64,000 nucleotides of DNA from Gp6-AA45 sp035652075 (GTDB lineage Bacteria > Acidobacteriota > Vicinamibacteria > Vicinamibacterales > CAVVIG01). Under the pieces are notes generated by a model. That model saw nothing but the letters and a program-made list of their open reading frames with translations, made no database searches and was not told the origin of the DNA. The DNA lies in NCBI GenBank assembly GCA_035652075.1, contig DASREL010000110.1:1-64000 (forward strand), read 5' to 3'. Below, piece by piece: positions 1 through 9,236 of this stretch. Each line of letters opens with the position of its first letter. Position 1 is the stretch's first letter. The position numbers were made by a program, and so were the translations under genes.

Positions 1-531
1 AACCTCGCGCTCGTGCGCCGGATCGCCGGCGCGCTCTCGTGCCGCGTCGGCGGCGGCATCCGCACGATCGATCGCGCGCGCGACGTCCTGGCCGCCGGCG
101 CGCAGCAGGTGATCGTCGGATCGTCGTTGTTTCGGAACGGCGCGCCAAACCTCGACTTCGCACGCGAGCTGGCCGATGCGCTCGGTCGCGACAAGATCAT
201 CGCCGCCGTGGACAGCAAAGGCGGCCGCGTCGTGATCCACGGATGGAAGACGGCGCTGCCGGTGACCGCCGTCGACGCCGTCCGCGCGCTCGAACCGTTC
301 TGCGCCGAGTTCCTCTACACGCACGTGGACAAAGAGGGATTGATGGGCGGCACCGATATGGCGGCGATTCGCGCGGTCGCCGGCGCGACGACGCGCAAGG
401 TGACGGCGGCTGGCGGGATCACCACGCAGGCGGAAATCGACGAATTGGATGCGATCGGCATCGATGCCGTGGTCGGCATGGCGATCTATACGCGAACCCT
501 TTCGATCGAACCTCCGTCAAACGCCACATGA
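1..531 (+). CDS. hisA: HisA-type phosphoribosylformimino-AICAR isomerase (5' partial)
   Basis: The reading frame is open from base 1, so the N-terminus lies before the window; 176 codons are visible. This is a TIM-barrel isomerase of histidine biosynthesis, converting ProFAR to PRFAR in the cytosol. Visible HisA signatures are the GGGIR phosphate loop near the start, VIVGSSLF, IIAAVDSKGGRV followed by HGWK, and a final AGGIT phosphate loop. The stretch EFLYTHVDKEGLMGGTD is closer to the eukaryotic HIS6 type (FLIHAADVEG) than to ordinary bacterial HisA, which is my recollection of the family rather than a computed alignment. The stop overlaps the next start (ATGA). HisF is unlikely because of the VDSKGGRV/HGWK segment. 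Confidence 0.8.
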   Translation, partial: NLALVRRIAGALSCRVGGGIRTIDRARDVLAAGAQQVIVGSSLFRNGAPNLDFARELADALGRDKIIAAVDSKGGRVVIHGWKTALPVTAVDAVRALEPFCAEFLYTHVDKEGLMGGTDMAAIRAVAGATTRKVTAAGGITTQAEIDELDAIGIDAVVGMAIYTRTLSIEPPSNAT

Positions 532-1208
532 GGAAGTTACTTGCGGCTTTCGCCTTCGTTGCGCTGACGGCCCCGCTGACACCAGCCTTCGCCGAGACCG
601 AACACGTCACCAAGACGATCAACTTCGAGCCCGGCGGCACCCTCGAGCTCAAGACGTTTTCCGGCCACGTGACCATTATCGGAACCGACAGCAATCAGGT
701 CGTGGTCGACGCGACACGGCACGCGTCTCAGGAGCGGCTCGATCGCATCAAGCTCGATGTGTACGCCAGCGGTTCGACGGTCTACATCGACACCAACCAT
801 CGCGACTCCTCGTCCTGGTTCCACAACAACAACGTCGTCGAGACCGACATCGAGGTGAAAGTGCCTCGCCGCACGAACGTGCGCGTCAACACGTTCAGCG
901 CATCGGTCGAGGTAGACCGGGTCGACGGGCAGCACTCGGTGCACGGATTTTCATCGCGGGTACGGTTGGATTCGGTGGCCGGCCCGGTTGACGTGCAGAC
1001 ATTCAGCGGCAACATCGAGGTACGGGTGCCCGAAACGGCACGCGGCCACGTATCGTTCAAGACCTTCAGCGGCCATCTCGATTCAGAAGCGCCGCTCACG
1101 CTCCACAGCAGCAGCCGAAAGAACCTCTCGGCCGAGCTCGGTTCAGGGGGCGACGCGCCCGCGCTTCGTTTCCACACCTTCTCCGGAAGCGTAAAGATTC
1201 TGCGCTAA
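528..1208 (+). CDS. secreted DUF4097-type beta-repeat protein
   Basis: This is a 226-residue protein with a clear Sec signal peptide (MRKLLAAFAFVALTAP, cleavage near AFA-ET). The mature part is a run of short beta strands with a recurring TFSG motif (KTFSGHV, QTFSGNI, KTFSGHL, HTFSGSV). That right-handed beta-roll pattern is typical of DUF4097 putative adhesins, whose role is not established. The ATG at 528 overlaps the hisA stop, so I chose it over longer in-frame starts because it gives the signal peptide directly. It probably sits in the envelope or periplasm. Its link to hisA looks positional only. Confidence 0.8.
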   Translation: MRKLLAAFAFVALTAPLTPAFAETEHVTKTINFEPGGTLELKTFSGHVTIIGTDSNQVVVDATRHASQERLDRIKLDVYASGSTVYIDTNHRDSSSWFHNNNVVETDIEVKVPRRTNVRVNTFSASVEVDRVDGQHSVHGFSSRVRLDSVAGPVDVQTFSGNIEVRVPETARGHVSFKTFSGHLDSEAPLTLHSSSRKNLSAELGSGGDAPALRFHTFSGSVKILR

Positions 1209-1216
1209 GCGGCTGA

Positions 1217-1222
1217 TACAAT
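1217..1222 (+). promoter_or_regulatory. candidate -10 box (TACAAT) for the first glycan operon
   Basis: TACAAT lies 9 bases after the stop of the DUF4097 gene. A start site about 7 nt downstream would fall inside the inverted repeat at 1221-1253. No convincing -35 is seen, because the 17-bp-upstream position is coding sequence. Confidence 0.35.
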
Positions 1223-1253
1223 AGGTAGTTGCCCCTGATGGGGCGCTACCTAT
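1221..1253. promoter_or_regulatory. 33-bp imperfect palindrome abutting the GTG start (operator or leader hairpin)
   Basis: ATAGGTAG (1221-1228) pairs perfectly with CTACCTAT (1246-1253). Inside it GCCCC (1231-1235) pairs with GGGGC (1240-1244) around a TGAT loop; only TT and G are unpaired. It overlaps the candidate -10 and ends one base before the GTG start at 1255, so no free Shine-Dalgarno site remains. There is no T-run after it, which argues against an intrinsic terminator. As DNA it would be a strong operator; as RNA it would occlude initiation. Confidence 0.6.
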
Positions 1254-1254
1254 C

Positions 1255-4200
1255 GTGAGCACCGCAGTTCAGGTCGATCCGGTGGTCCGTCGGGATCCGA
1301 CTCCGGCGTCCGCCGCGCGGATCGTCACTGATGGAAAATTTCTGCGCCTGGGCGACGAGCGATTCCTCGTCAAGGGCGTCACGTACGGCACCTTCGCGCC
1401 TGACAGCACCGGATACCAATTTCCGTCCGACCAGCAGATCGCCGACGACTTCCGCCTGATGGCGAGCCTCGGCATCAATACGGTCCGCACGTACACGCCG
1501 CCGAGACGATCGCTGCTCGACGAAGCGGCGAAACGCGGGCTGCACGTCATGGTGGGGTTGCCGTGGTCGCAGCACGTGGCGTTTCTCGACGACCGGCAGC
1601 TACGACGGCAGATCCGGCGCGAACTCGTCGAGCAGGTGAAGACCCTCGGCGACCATCCGGCCGTGCTCGCGTTCGCGCTCGGCAACGAGATCCCGCCCGG
1701 CGTCGTCCGATGGCACGGCCGCGTCCGGATCGAGAACTATTTGCGCTGGCTGTACGACGCGGCAAAGGACACGTCGACCGACTCGCTGTTCACGTACGTC
1801 AATTTCCCGCCGACCGAATTCCTCGATCTGTCGTTCTTCGACTTCTGCGCGTTCAACGTGTATCTGCATCGCGAGGCGGAACTGCGCGCGAACCTCGCGC
1901 GCTTGCAGCAGATCGCCGGCCACAAGCCGTTGCTCCTCGCGGAGGCCGGCGCCGACAGCATTCGCGAAGGCGAAGCCGGCCAGGCCGAGATCACCGCGAT
2001 GCACGTGCGCGCGGCGTTCGAGGAGGGCGCGTGCGGTGCCGTCGCGTTCGCATGGACGGATGAGTGGTGGCGCGGCGGGCACCCGGTCGAGGACTGGAAT
2101 TTCGGCCTCGTCGATCGTCAGCGCCGCATGAAGCCGGCGGCGGCCGCCGTCGCGGCCGCGTTCGCCAACGCGCCGTTCTCGCCGGAGAAACGCGCGACCT
2201 GGCCGAAAGTCTCGGTGATCGTCTGCGCGTACAACGCCGCGGACACGCTCGACGACAACCTTCAGTCGCTCGAGAAGCTCACGTATCCGCACTACGAGAT
2301 CGTGCTCGTCAACGACGGATCGAAAGATCACACGAGCGAGATCGCCAAGCAGCACCCGAGAGTCCGCGTCATCGACACGCCGAACCAGGGACTCAGCGCG
2401 GCGCGCAACGTCGGGCTCGCCGAAGCGACCGGCGAGATCGTCGCTTACACCGACGCCGACACCCGCGTCGATCCCGACTGGCTGACGTTCCTCGTCCAGC
2501 CCTTCCTCACGTCCGATGTCGTCGGCTCGGGCGGCCCGAACGTCGTACCGCCCGACGATCCGCCGATCGCGCAGTGCATTGCTCGCGCGCCGGGCGGACC
2601 GACACACGTGCTGCTCGACGATCGCATCGCGGAGCACGTGCCCGGCTGCAACATGGCGTTCCGCCGCGACGCGCTGTTGTCCATCGGCGGCTTCAATCCG
2701 ATCTATCTCCGCGCCGGCGACGATGTGGACGTGTGCTGGCGGCTGCAGGCGCGCGGCTGGAAGATCGGATTCGCCGCGTCCGCGCTCGTATGGCACCACC
2801 ATCGCGCGTCGGTGAAAGCGTACTGGCGCCAGCAGCTTGGGTACGGCGAAGGCGAGAAGTGGCTGATGGCGCACCATCCCGAGAAATTCCTGGATGGGCA
2901 CATGCTGTGGCACGGGCGGATTTACAGTCCGCTGCCGTTCGTGCGGTCGTTGTGGGGCACGAAGATCAACGCCGGCGTGTGGGGCACGGCGGCATTTCCC
3001 TCGGTCTACCGCACCGACGTCCATCCGTTCGCCTTCCTGCCGCACTCGATCAAGTGGCAGGCGTTGTCGTTCGTGCTGGTGATCGCCGGCGGCATCGTCG
3101 CGGCACTCGGAACGCACGAGTGGGCTGCGAGCCTGCTGCTATCGACCGGCCTCGTCGGCGTGGCGGTCACCGTCGCGAAGAACTTGAACTACGCGATGCG
3201 ATCCGAAATCGATTCGCTGCCAGGCGTCGCGCCGGGACACGGGTCGACCGCGCTGCAGCGCGCGTTTGCGCGAATGTGGTATCGGTCCACCGTCGCATAT
3301 CTGCATTTTCTGCAGCCGGTCGCACGCCTGCGTGGATTGATTCGCGGCGCGCTGGCGCCGCCGGAGGTCGCGCTGCCCGATGCGCAGCCGCAAACGAGCC
3401 GGCGTCCGCGGCCGTCGCTGGCCGAGCTGCGCCGCGCGCTGCTCCTGATCACCGGCAGCGTCGCCGAAGATCGCTTCTGGAGCGAGACGTGGACGAGCGC
3501 CGATCGCGTGCTCGCGCAGCTGACCGACTGGCTGCGCCGATCGCGCGCCGTGCGCACGATCGAAACCGACGAAGGATGGAACGACGACCGCGACGTGAGC
3601 GTCTTCATCGGCCGCTGGGGATGGCTCGACGTCCGCGCGCTGGTCGAAGAGCACGCGAGCGGCAAAATCCTCCTGCGCACGAGCACCCATCTGCGGCCGA
3701 CGACGTTCGGCATCGTCAGCGCGGTTGGCCTCGGCGCGGCGCTGCTCGTCGGCGCGATTACGGGCGTGGCGCTCACCTATCGCAGCATTGGCGCCGCGGT
3801 CGCGATCGCCGCCGTGCTCGCGATCTGGATGGTGATCTGGCGGACCGGGCAGACCGCCGCGATCGTCCGCCGCGGCGTCGAGCGCGTCACCGTGCAGTCA
3901 GGAATGGTGGCGCTGAAGCCCGGACCGGCGCGCGCGCCGCTCGTGACGCCGTCGGTGCTGCGGATGTACGGCTTGCGAAGCGCGATCATCTTCGTCTTGA
4001 TGATCGTGTCGCTTGGCGCCAGCACGTTCATGCTGCGCGAAGCAGCGCTGGTTGGCCCGGTGATCGGCGGCCAGAAGGGATACGCCGGCGATTACGGACC
4101 GGCGATCGACGCGTGGCTCGACGCGCCGGGCGGCATCGCGCTGGCGCCGAACGGCGACATCTTCATCGCCGACTCGAACAACAACACGATCCGCCGCGTC

Positions 4201-5139
4201 GATGCGCGCGAAGAAATCGAACCGATCGCCGGCAGCCACGACCTCGGCGCCGGTTTCTCCGGCGACAACGGACCGGCGATCGTCGCGCAGCTCGACACGC
4301 CGGACGGCGTCTGCATCGCGCCCGACGGCGATCTCGTCATCGCCGACTCCCACAACGATCGCATCCGTCGCGTGGATCGTCCGACGAACATCATCACCAC
4401 GATTGCCGGCTCGGGCGACAACGGGTACGACGGCGACGACAAACCGGCGACCGAAGCCGGCCTCGGCACGCCGAGCGCGGTGGCGTGCGCGCGCAACGGC
4501 GACATCTACATCGCCGACACGCTGAACTACCGCGTGCGGATGATCGACGCGCGCACTGGTTTGATTCATACGGTTGCGGGCGACGGCCAGCCGGGCGACG
4601 CGAACAATGTCGGTGACGGCGGCCTCGCGACGCAGGCCCATCTCAACATGCCGAGCGACGTCGCCATCGACAACAACACCGGCGACGTGTACATCGCGGA
4701 CATGCATCACAACCGCGTCCGCAAGGTGGACGCGAAGACGCGCACGATCTCGACCGTCGCAGGCAGCGGTGTCTGGGGCAACTCCGGCGATGGTGGTCCC
4801 GCGACGCAGGCCAAACTGGCCGGCGTCGCCGGCATCTCGGTCGTGTCGCGGCCAGGCGGCAAAGTGTGGCTGTTCATCGCCGACTTTTATAACGGCAACG
4901 TGCGGGCGATTGGACCCGACGGCGTGATCCGCAGCGTCAGCGACGAAGGGCACGTGGCGTTCGACCAGCCGACGCGCGTCGCGTACTCGGGCCGGCGCGG
5001 GTTGTTGTGGGTGGTCGACTCCAGCGCCGAGCATCCACGGATCGTGTCGCTGCCGATCGCGAAGATCGCACCCGATCTCGCGCCGCCACCGCCGCCGCAG
5101 CCGCGAACGACGGCGCCTGCGCGGAGAGTCGGGCCATGA
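1255..5139 (+). CDS. three-part fusion: clan-A glycosidase, GT2 glycosyltransferase, membrane NHL-repeat domain
   Basis: This is a 1294-residue membrane protein. Residues about 25-305 form a (beta/alpha)8 glycosidase-like domain with a candidate acid/base Glu145 (GNEIP) and nucleophile Glu230 (LAEAG). Residues about 315-590 are a GT-A glycosyltransferase family 2 domain (VSVIVCAYNA, VNDGS, YTDADTR, then a GDDVDVCWR acceptor motif). Hydrophobic segments follow near 598-645, 815-862 and 908-927, and residues about 945-1280 hold five or so NHL beta-propeller repeats (IFIADSNNNTIRRVD-like). The likely role is polymerising or extending a surface glycan, with trimming or acceptor recognition on the same chain; this is inference. 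Start GTG 1255 is the first in-frame codon after the palindrome; GTG 1282 is an alternative. It overlaps the exporter gene by ATGA. Confidence 0.85.
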   Translation: MSTAVQVDPVVRRDPTPASAARIVTDGKFLRLGDERFLVKGVTYGTFAPDSTGYQFPSDQQIADDFRLMASLGINTVRTYTPPRRSLLDEAAKRGLHVMVGLPWSQHVAFLDDRQLRRQIRRELVEQVKTLGDHPAVLAFALGNEIPPGVVRWHGRVRIENYLRWLYDAAKDTSTDSLFTYVNFPPTEFLDLSFFDFCAFNVYLHREAELRANLARLQQIAGHKPLLLAEAGADSIREGEAGQAEITAMHVRAAFEEGACGAVAFAWTDEWWRGGHPVEDWNFGLVDRQRRMKPAAAAVAAAFANAPFSPEKRATWPKVSVIVCAYNAADTLDDNLQSLEKLTYPHYEIVLVNDGSKDHTSEIAKQHPRVRVIDTPNQGLSAARNVGLAEATGEIVAYTDADTRVDPDWLTFLVQPFLTSDVVGSGGPNVVPPDDPPIAQCIARAPGGPTHVLLDDRIAEHVPGCNMAFRRDALLSIGGFNPIYLRAGDDVDVCWRLQARGWKIGFAASALVWHHHRASVKAYWRQQLGYGEGEKWLMAHHPEKFLDGHMLWHGRIYSPLPFVRSLWGTKINAGVWGTAAFPSVYRTDVHPFAFLPHSIKWQALSFVLVIAGGIVAALGTHEWAASLLLSTGLVGVAVTVAKNLNYAMRSEIDSLPGVAPGHGSTALQRAFARMWYRSTVAYLHFLQPVARLRGLIRGALAPPEVALPDAQPQTSRRPRPSLAELRRALLLITGSVAEDRFWSETWTSADRVLAQLTDWLRRSRAVRTIETDEGWNDDRDVSVFIGRWGWLDVRALVEEHASGKILLRTSTHLRPTTFGIVSAVGLGAALLVGAITGVALTYRSIGAAVAIAAVLAIWMVIWRTGQTAAIVRRGVERVTVQSGMVALKPGPARAPLVTPSVLRMYGLRSAIIFVLMIVSLGASTFMLREAALVGPVIGGQKGYAGDYGPAIDAWLDAPGGIALAPNGDIFIADSNNNTIRRVDAREEIEPIAGSHDLGAGFSGDNGPAIVAQLDTPDGVCIAPDGDLVIADSHNDRIRRVDRPTNIITTIAGSGDNGYDGDDKPATEAGLGTPSAVACARNGDIYIADTLNYRVRMIDARTGLIHTVAGDGQPGDANNVGDGGLATQAHLNMPSDVAIDNNTGDVYIADMHHNRVRKVDAKTRTISTVAGSGVWGNSGDGGPATQAKLAGVAGISVVSRPGGKVWLFIADFYNGNVRAIGPDGVIRSVSDEGHVAFDQPTRVAYSGRRGLLWVVDSSAEHPRIVSLPIAKIAPDLAPPPPPQPRTTAPARRVGP

Positions 5140-6995
5140 CGCAGCCCAACACCGCGACTCAACCCGGGCTGCTTCGCTGGACGCTCGCGTACCTCGAGCC
5201 GTACCGCGCGAAAGTGTCGGGGCTCGCCGTCCTGCTCGGCCTCGAGCTCGGTCTCGGCTGGCTGCAACCGTGGCCGCTCGCGATCGCCATCGATTTCCTG
5301 TCGGGCAAGCGCTTTCCGCGCCTCGTCACGTGGGCCCTCCCCTGGCTGAATAGCGTCGCCGTGGCACACGCCTTCGGCGTCCTCGTCGCGATCGTCGTTG
5401 GCGGCGTGATTCTGCAGGTTGTCAATCAATTCGTCTCGGCGTACGGCACGCAGGTGCAGGTCGACACGGGGCAACGGATGGTCTACGACCTCCGCCGGCA
5501 GTTGTTCGAACACCTGACGGCGCTTGGCCTGCATCACCACATCACGACCAGCACGGCGGACGCGGTGTATCGCGTCGACGTCGACGCGTACGCGATCGAA
5601 AACCTGGTCATGAGCGGCATCTTCCCGCTCCTGACGTCCGCGACGTCGCTCATCGTGATGTTCGGGTACCTGCTCTACATGAACCTGACGATCGGCCTCG
5701 TCTCGCTGACCGTCGTGCCGTTCCTGTTCCTGTGCCTGCGCTACTACACGTCGACGCTGGCGAATCGCGAAGAGCGCGTCAAAGAGCTCGAGTCGAAGCT
5801 GCTCGAGCGGTTGTACGAAACGTTTGGCGCGATGCGGCTCGTCAAGAGCTTCGCGCGTGAATCGCACGAGTTGAACCGCTACGGCGCGGCCGGCGAGACG
5901 ACGATGAACGCACGCATCGCGATCACCTGGCAACAGTCGCTCTTCTCGGTCGTCGTCAGCAGCATCACCATCATCGGCACTGCGCTCGTCGTCATCGTCG
6001 GCGGCAACTTCGTGATGAAGAACGAGCTGACGATTGGCGAGCTGTACCTGGTGATCGCCTATCTCGGCGCGGTCTACGGACCGTTGTCGGCGATCGCGCA
6101 CACCACTGGTCAGCTGCAAGGCGCGCTTGCGGGCGCTCGGCGCGTGCGATCGATGTTCGCGATCATCCCCGAGACGGTGGACGCGCCGGACGCGATCGAT
6201 GCGGACGCCGTCACGGGCGACATCCGGTTCGACGACGTCAGCTTTACGTATCCGGATGGCAAGCAGGTGCTGCACGACATCACCTTTGCCGCGAAGCGGG
6301 GCGAGATGGTGGCGCTCGTCGGCCTGACCGGCGCCGGCAAGACGACGCTCGTCAGCTTGATCCCCCGCTTTTACCACGCCACCACCGGGCGTGTGACGAT
6401 CGACAACGTCGACATCCGGAAGTATCGCGTCCGGTCGCTGCGCGAAAAGATTTCGATCGTGCTGCAGGACCCGGTGCTGTTCACCGGCACGATCGCCGAC
6501 AACCTCCGCTACGGCAAGCTGAACGCGACCGAGGACGAGATCGAAGAGGCGGCGCGCGCCGCGCATGCGCACGACTTCATCGCCCGGCTGCCCAAGGGCT
6601 ACCAGACCGAAGTCGCCGAAGCGGGCGGCGGCCTCTCGGGGGGTGAGCGTCAACGGCTCAGCATCGCGCGCGCGATCCTGAAGAACGCGCCGATCCTGAT
6701 CCTCGACGAGCCGACCTCGTCGCTCGACGCGATTTCGGAAGAGATCGTGTTTGCGGCGATCAAGCGGCTGCGCGCGGGCCGCACGACGATCGTCATCGCG
6801 CACCGGCTCTCGACGGTTCGCGATGCCGACCGCATCCTTGTCCTCGACGGCGGAAAAATTGCTGCACAGGGCCGCCATGACGAGTTGCTCAAGACCAGCG
6901 AGCTCTATCGACGCATGTGCGCGCGGCTGTCCGTGGGCAAGTCGCTCGACGATCCCGAAACGGTAGACGAACTCATCCAGGCGGCACGGCGATGA
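5136..6995 (+). CDS. MsbA-type ABC exporter (fused permease and ATPase)
   Basis: This is a 619-residue half-transporter. Residues 1 to about 330 carry six membrane helices of the type I exporter fold, and the remainder is the ATPase domain with Walker A GLTGAGKTT (about 396), Q-loop VLQDP, signature LSGGE (about 501), Walker B ILILDEPTSSLD and H-loop AHRLS. Members of this family flip lipids, lipid-linked glycans or peptides as homodimers in the inner membrane. The start is at 5136 because ATG overlaps the preceding stop (ATGA) and GGAG lies upstream. Placed after the GT2 fusion and before two glycosyltransferases, it is probably the flippase for the product of this operon. The substrate cannot be read from the sequence. 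Confidence 0.9.
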   Translation: MTQPNTATQPGLLRWTLAYLEPYRAKVSGLAVLLGLELGLGWLQPWPLAIAIDFLSGKRFPRLVTWALPWLNSVAVAHAFGVLVAIVVGGVILQVVNQFVSAYGTQVQVDTGQRMVYDLRRQLFEHLTALGLHHHITTSTADAVYRVDVDAYAIENLVMSGIFPLLTSATSLIVMFGYLLYMNLTIGLVSLTVVPFLFLCLRYYTSTLANREERVKELESKLLERLYETFGAMRLVKSFARESHELNRYGAAGETTMNARIAITWQQSLFSVVVSSITIIGTALVVIVGGNFVMKNELTIGELYLVIAYLGAVYGPLSAIAHTTGQLQGALAGARRVRSMFAIIPETVDAPDAIDADAVTGDIRFDDVSFTYPDGKQVLHDITFAAKRGEMVALVGLTGAGKTTLVSLIPRFYHATTGRVTIDNVDIRKYRVRSLREKISIVLQDPVLFTGTIADNLRYGKLNATEDEIEEAARAAHAHDFIARLPKGYQTEVAEAGGGLSGGERQRLSIARAILKNAPILILDEPTSSLDAISEEIVFAAIKRLRAGRTTIVIAHRLSTVRDADRILVLDGGKIAAQGRHDELLKTSELYRRMCARLSVGKSLDDPETVDELIQAARR

Positions 6996-7000
6996 CGTTA

Positions 7001-7092
7001 TTGCGGGTTGAGGGTTGCGGATTGCGGATTGATTGCGGATTGATCGCCTCAATCGGCAATGAATCCGCAATCCGCAATCCGCAGTCCGCAAT
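7001..7092. repeat. inverted array of 7-bp units (TTGCGGA / TCCGCAA)
   Basis: The left arm 7001-7041 is built from TTGCGGA-like heptamers (ttgcggg, ttgaggg, ttgcgga and so on). The right arm 7062-7092 has AATCCGC, AATCCGC, AATCCGC, AGTCCGC, which is the reverse complement. The loop itself contains a small ATTGA/TCAAT stem. It fills almost all of the 100 bases between the exporter stop and the next ATG. It could form a long RNA stem within the operon. Confidence 0.9.
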
Positions 7093-7095
7093 GTC

Positions 7096-8214
7096 ATGAA
7101 GATTCTGTTCGCGGGCATCATTGCCCGATACCCGTTCGGCGGCGTGACGTGGTGCTCGCTGATGTATTTGCTGGGCCTGCGGGCGCTCGGTCACGAGGTC
7201 TTCTACATCGAGGACACCGGCGAATGCGTCTACGACCCAGTTCAAAACACACGCGCGACAGATCCGTCGTATGGCACCTCCTACATCCACGCCGCGCTGG
7301 AGCCGTTCGGGCTCGGCGACCGGTGGTCGTTCGTCAACTACGACGGCAGCTATCATGGCCGGTCGCATGAGGATGTCGTGCGATACGCGGCTGACGCGGA
7401 TCTCTTCATCAACCTGTCGGGCGGCTCGTGGTTCTGGCGCGACGAGTACGCACGAATTCCGCGGAAAGTGTTCGTCGACTCCGATCCGGCGTTTACACAG
7501 CTCGCCATCGCGAAAGCCGAGCCGTGGTACGTCAAGTTCTTTCAGCAGTTCGATCGGCTGTTCACGTTCGGGTCCAACATCGGCACCGCGGCGTGCGCGA
7601 TACCGGTCGGCGAGTTCGCGTGGCACAAGACGTGGCAGCCGATCACCATGGACGACTGGCAGACGACCGCGACGCCACGCGACCGTTACACGACCGTGAT
7701 GACATGGCAGATCGAAAGCTTCACCGATGTCGGCGGCAACAAGGATCAGGAGTTCGTGAAGTTCATCGACCTGCCGTCGAAGACGCCGCAGAAGTTCGAG
7801 CTGGCGATCAACGGCCCGCAGAAGCTGTTGCGTGAGTACGGATGGGACACGGTCGACGCGATGACGGTGTCGCGCACGCCGTCGGGGTATCGCGACTTCA
7901 TCCACGCGTCGAAAGCGGAGTTCGGCGTCGCGAAACACACATACGTGTCGACGCGATCGGGGTGGTTCAGCGATCGGACCGAGTGCTATCTCGCGTCTGG
8001 ACGCCCGGCGCTCGTGCAGGACACCGGTTGGACGGCGCATCTTCCCGCCGGCGAGGGACTCTTCGCGTTCTCGACGATCGAGGACGTGATCGCGAACATC
8101 GAGACGATCAACGCCGACTACGATCGCCACGCGAGGCGGGCGGCGGACATCGCGCACGAATACTTCGATGCCGCGCGGGTCTTGCCGCGACTGCTGGAGG
8201 TCGCATGCGGATAG
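7096..8214 (+). CDS. GT-B type glycosyltransferase (CgeB-like)
   Basis: This is a 372-residue cytosolic protein opening with MKILFAGIIARYPFGGVTW, the usual Rossmann start of GT-B enzymes. The C-terminal half has the nucleotide-sugar-binding pattern (FGVAKHTYVSTRSGWFSDRTECYLASGRPAL, then a TGWTAHLPAGEGLFAF segment) seen in CgeB-like proteins, where a conserved Glu contacts the sugar nucleotide (here in DRTECYLA). No signal peptide or membrane helix is visible. It lies in the exporter operon and overlaps the next glycosyltransferase gene by 10 bases. Sugar donor and acceptor are unknown. Confidence 0.75.
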   Translation: MKILFAGIIARYPFGGVTWCSLMYLLGLRALGHEVFYIEDTGECVYDPVQNTRATDPSYGTSYIHAALEPFGLGDRWSFVNYDGSYHGRSHEDVVRYAADADLFINLSGGSWFWRDEYARIPRKVFVDSDPAFTQLAIAKAEPWYVKFFQQFDRLFTFGSNIGTAACAIPVGEFAWHKTWQPITMDDWQTTATPRDRYTTVMTWQIESFTDVGGNKDQEFVKFIDLPSKTPQKFELAINGPQKLLREYGWDTVDAMTVSRTPSGYRDFIHASKAEFGVAKHTYVSTRSGWFSDRTECYLASGRPALVQDTGWTAHLPAGEGLFAFSTIEDVIANIETINADYDRHARRAADIAHEYFDAARVLPRLLEVACG

Positions 8215-9236
8215 CGCACATCGCACCGGTCGCGACGACGATCCCGCCGCCGAAGTCGGGGTCCGTCGAAACGATGACGTCGCTCCTGACCGAAGGCCTC
8301 GTCGCGCACGGCCACGACGTCACGCTCTTCGCCACCGCCGACTCGACGACCAACGCGAAGCTGTGCGCGATCTACCCGCACGGCTACTGGCACGACGAGA
8401 ACATGTGGCCGTGGGAGCTGTACGAAATGCTCAACCTGGCGGCCGCGGTCGAGCGCGCGGGCGAATTCGACATCATCCATTACGAAGCGGCGTACTATCC
8501 GATGTCGCTGTCGTTCGCGCGGCTCTCGCCGACGCCCATCGTGCAGACGCTGCATCATTCGCCGAGCGCCGCCGAGGTCAAGTTGTGGGCGCGCTATCCG
8601 GAAGCGCCGTTCGTCGCGATTTCGAACGAGCAGGCGCGGCTGCTCGCCGGCTTGAACGTCGTCGACGTCGTGCTGCACGGAATCGACACCGACAACTTCC
8701 GTTTCCAGGAAAAACCGGACGACTACCTGCTGTTCCTCGGCCGCTTTACTGCCGGCAAGGGCGTGCTGCAAGCAATCGAGATCGCGAAACGGATCGGCAT
8801 GCGGCTGATCCTGGCCGCGGCAGAGGACGAGTACTATCGCGAGAAGGTCGCGCCGCACGTCGACGGACGCCATATCGTCTATTACGGCGAGGCGGACTTC
8901 GACGCCAAGGTCAAGTTGTACGGCGGTGCGCGGGCGCTCCTCTATCCGGTGCAAGCGCGCGAGCCGTTCGGGCTCGTGCTCGCCGAGGCGATGGCGTGCG
9001 GCACGCCGGTCGCGGCGCTCGATCTCGGCGCCGTCAGCGAAGTCGTGGACAACGGCATCACGGGCATGATTTTTCCGAATCTCGAAGAGATGGCGCGCGA
9101 GCTGCCGCGTGTGTTCGACCTCGATCGACGGCGGGTGCGTCAGCGCGCAGTGGAGCGGTTTGGTGTCGAACGCATGGTGACGGAATACATCAGGGTGTAC
9201 GAACGCATCGTGGAGGCGCATGGGCGGCAACCGTAG
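8205..9236 (+). CDS. GT4 family glycosyltransferase
   Basis: This is a 343-residue retaining GT-B enzyme. It has the N-terminal MRIAHIAPVATTIPPPKSGSVE loop and the C-terminal family signature EPFGLVLAEAMACGTPVAAL, with the E-x7-E pair that binds the NDP-sugar. LFLGRFTAGKG marks the start of the donor domain. ATG 8205 is chosen because GGAGG sits 5 nt upstream and the start reads straight into the GT4 N-terminus; it overlaps the preceding gene. It presumably adds one sugar of the glycan made by this operon. Confidence 0.88.
   Translation: MRIAHIAPVATTIPPPKSGSVETMTSLLTEGLVAHGHDVTLFATADSTTNAKLCAIYPHGYWHDENMWPWELYEMLNLAAAVERAGEFDIIHYEAAYYPMSLSFARLSPTPIVQTLHHSPSAAEVKLWARYPEAPFVAISNEQARLLAGLNVVDVVLHGIDTDNFRFQEKPDDYLLFLGRFTAGKGVLQAIEIAKRIGMRLILAAAEDEYYREKVAPHVDGRHIVYYGEADFDAKVKLYGGARALLYPVQAREPFGLVLAEAMACGTPVAALDLGAVSEVVDNGITGMIFPNLEEMARELPRVFDLDRRRVRQRAVERFGVERMVTEYIRVYERIVEAHGRQP

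Noticed and set aside
2064..4616. 850-codon plus-strand frame inside the GH-GT2-NHL gene
   Set aside because: Composition is almost all Arg, Ala, Asp and Gly with no domain; the overlapping frame carries the recognisable domains.
4887..7121. 744-codon minus-strand frame opposite the ABC exporter
   Set aside because: It is the reverse complement of the exporter gene, with charge-rich non-domain sequence; its start merely reads the 7-bp repeats.
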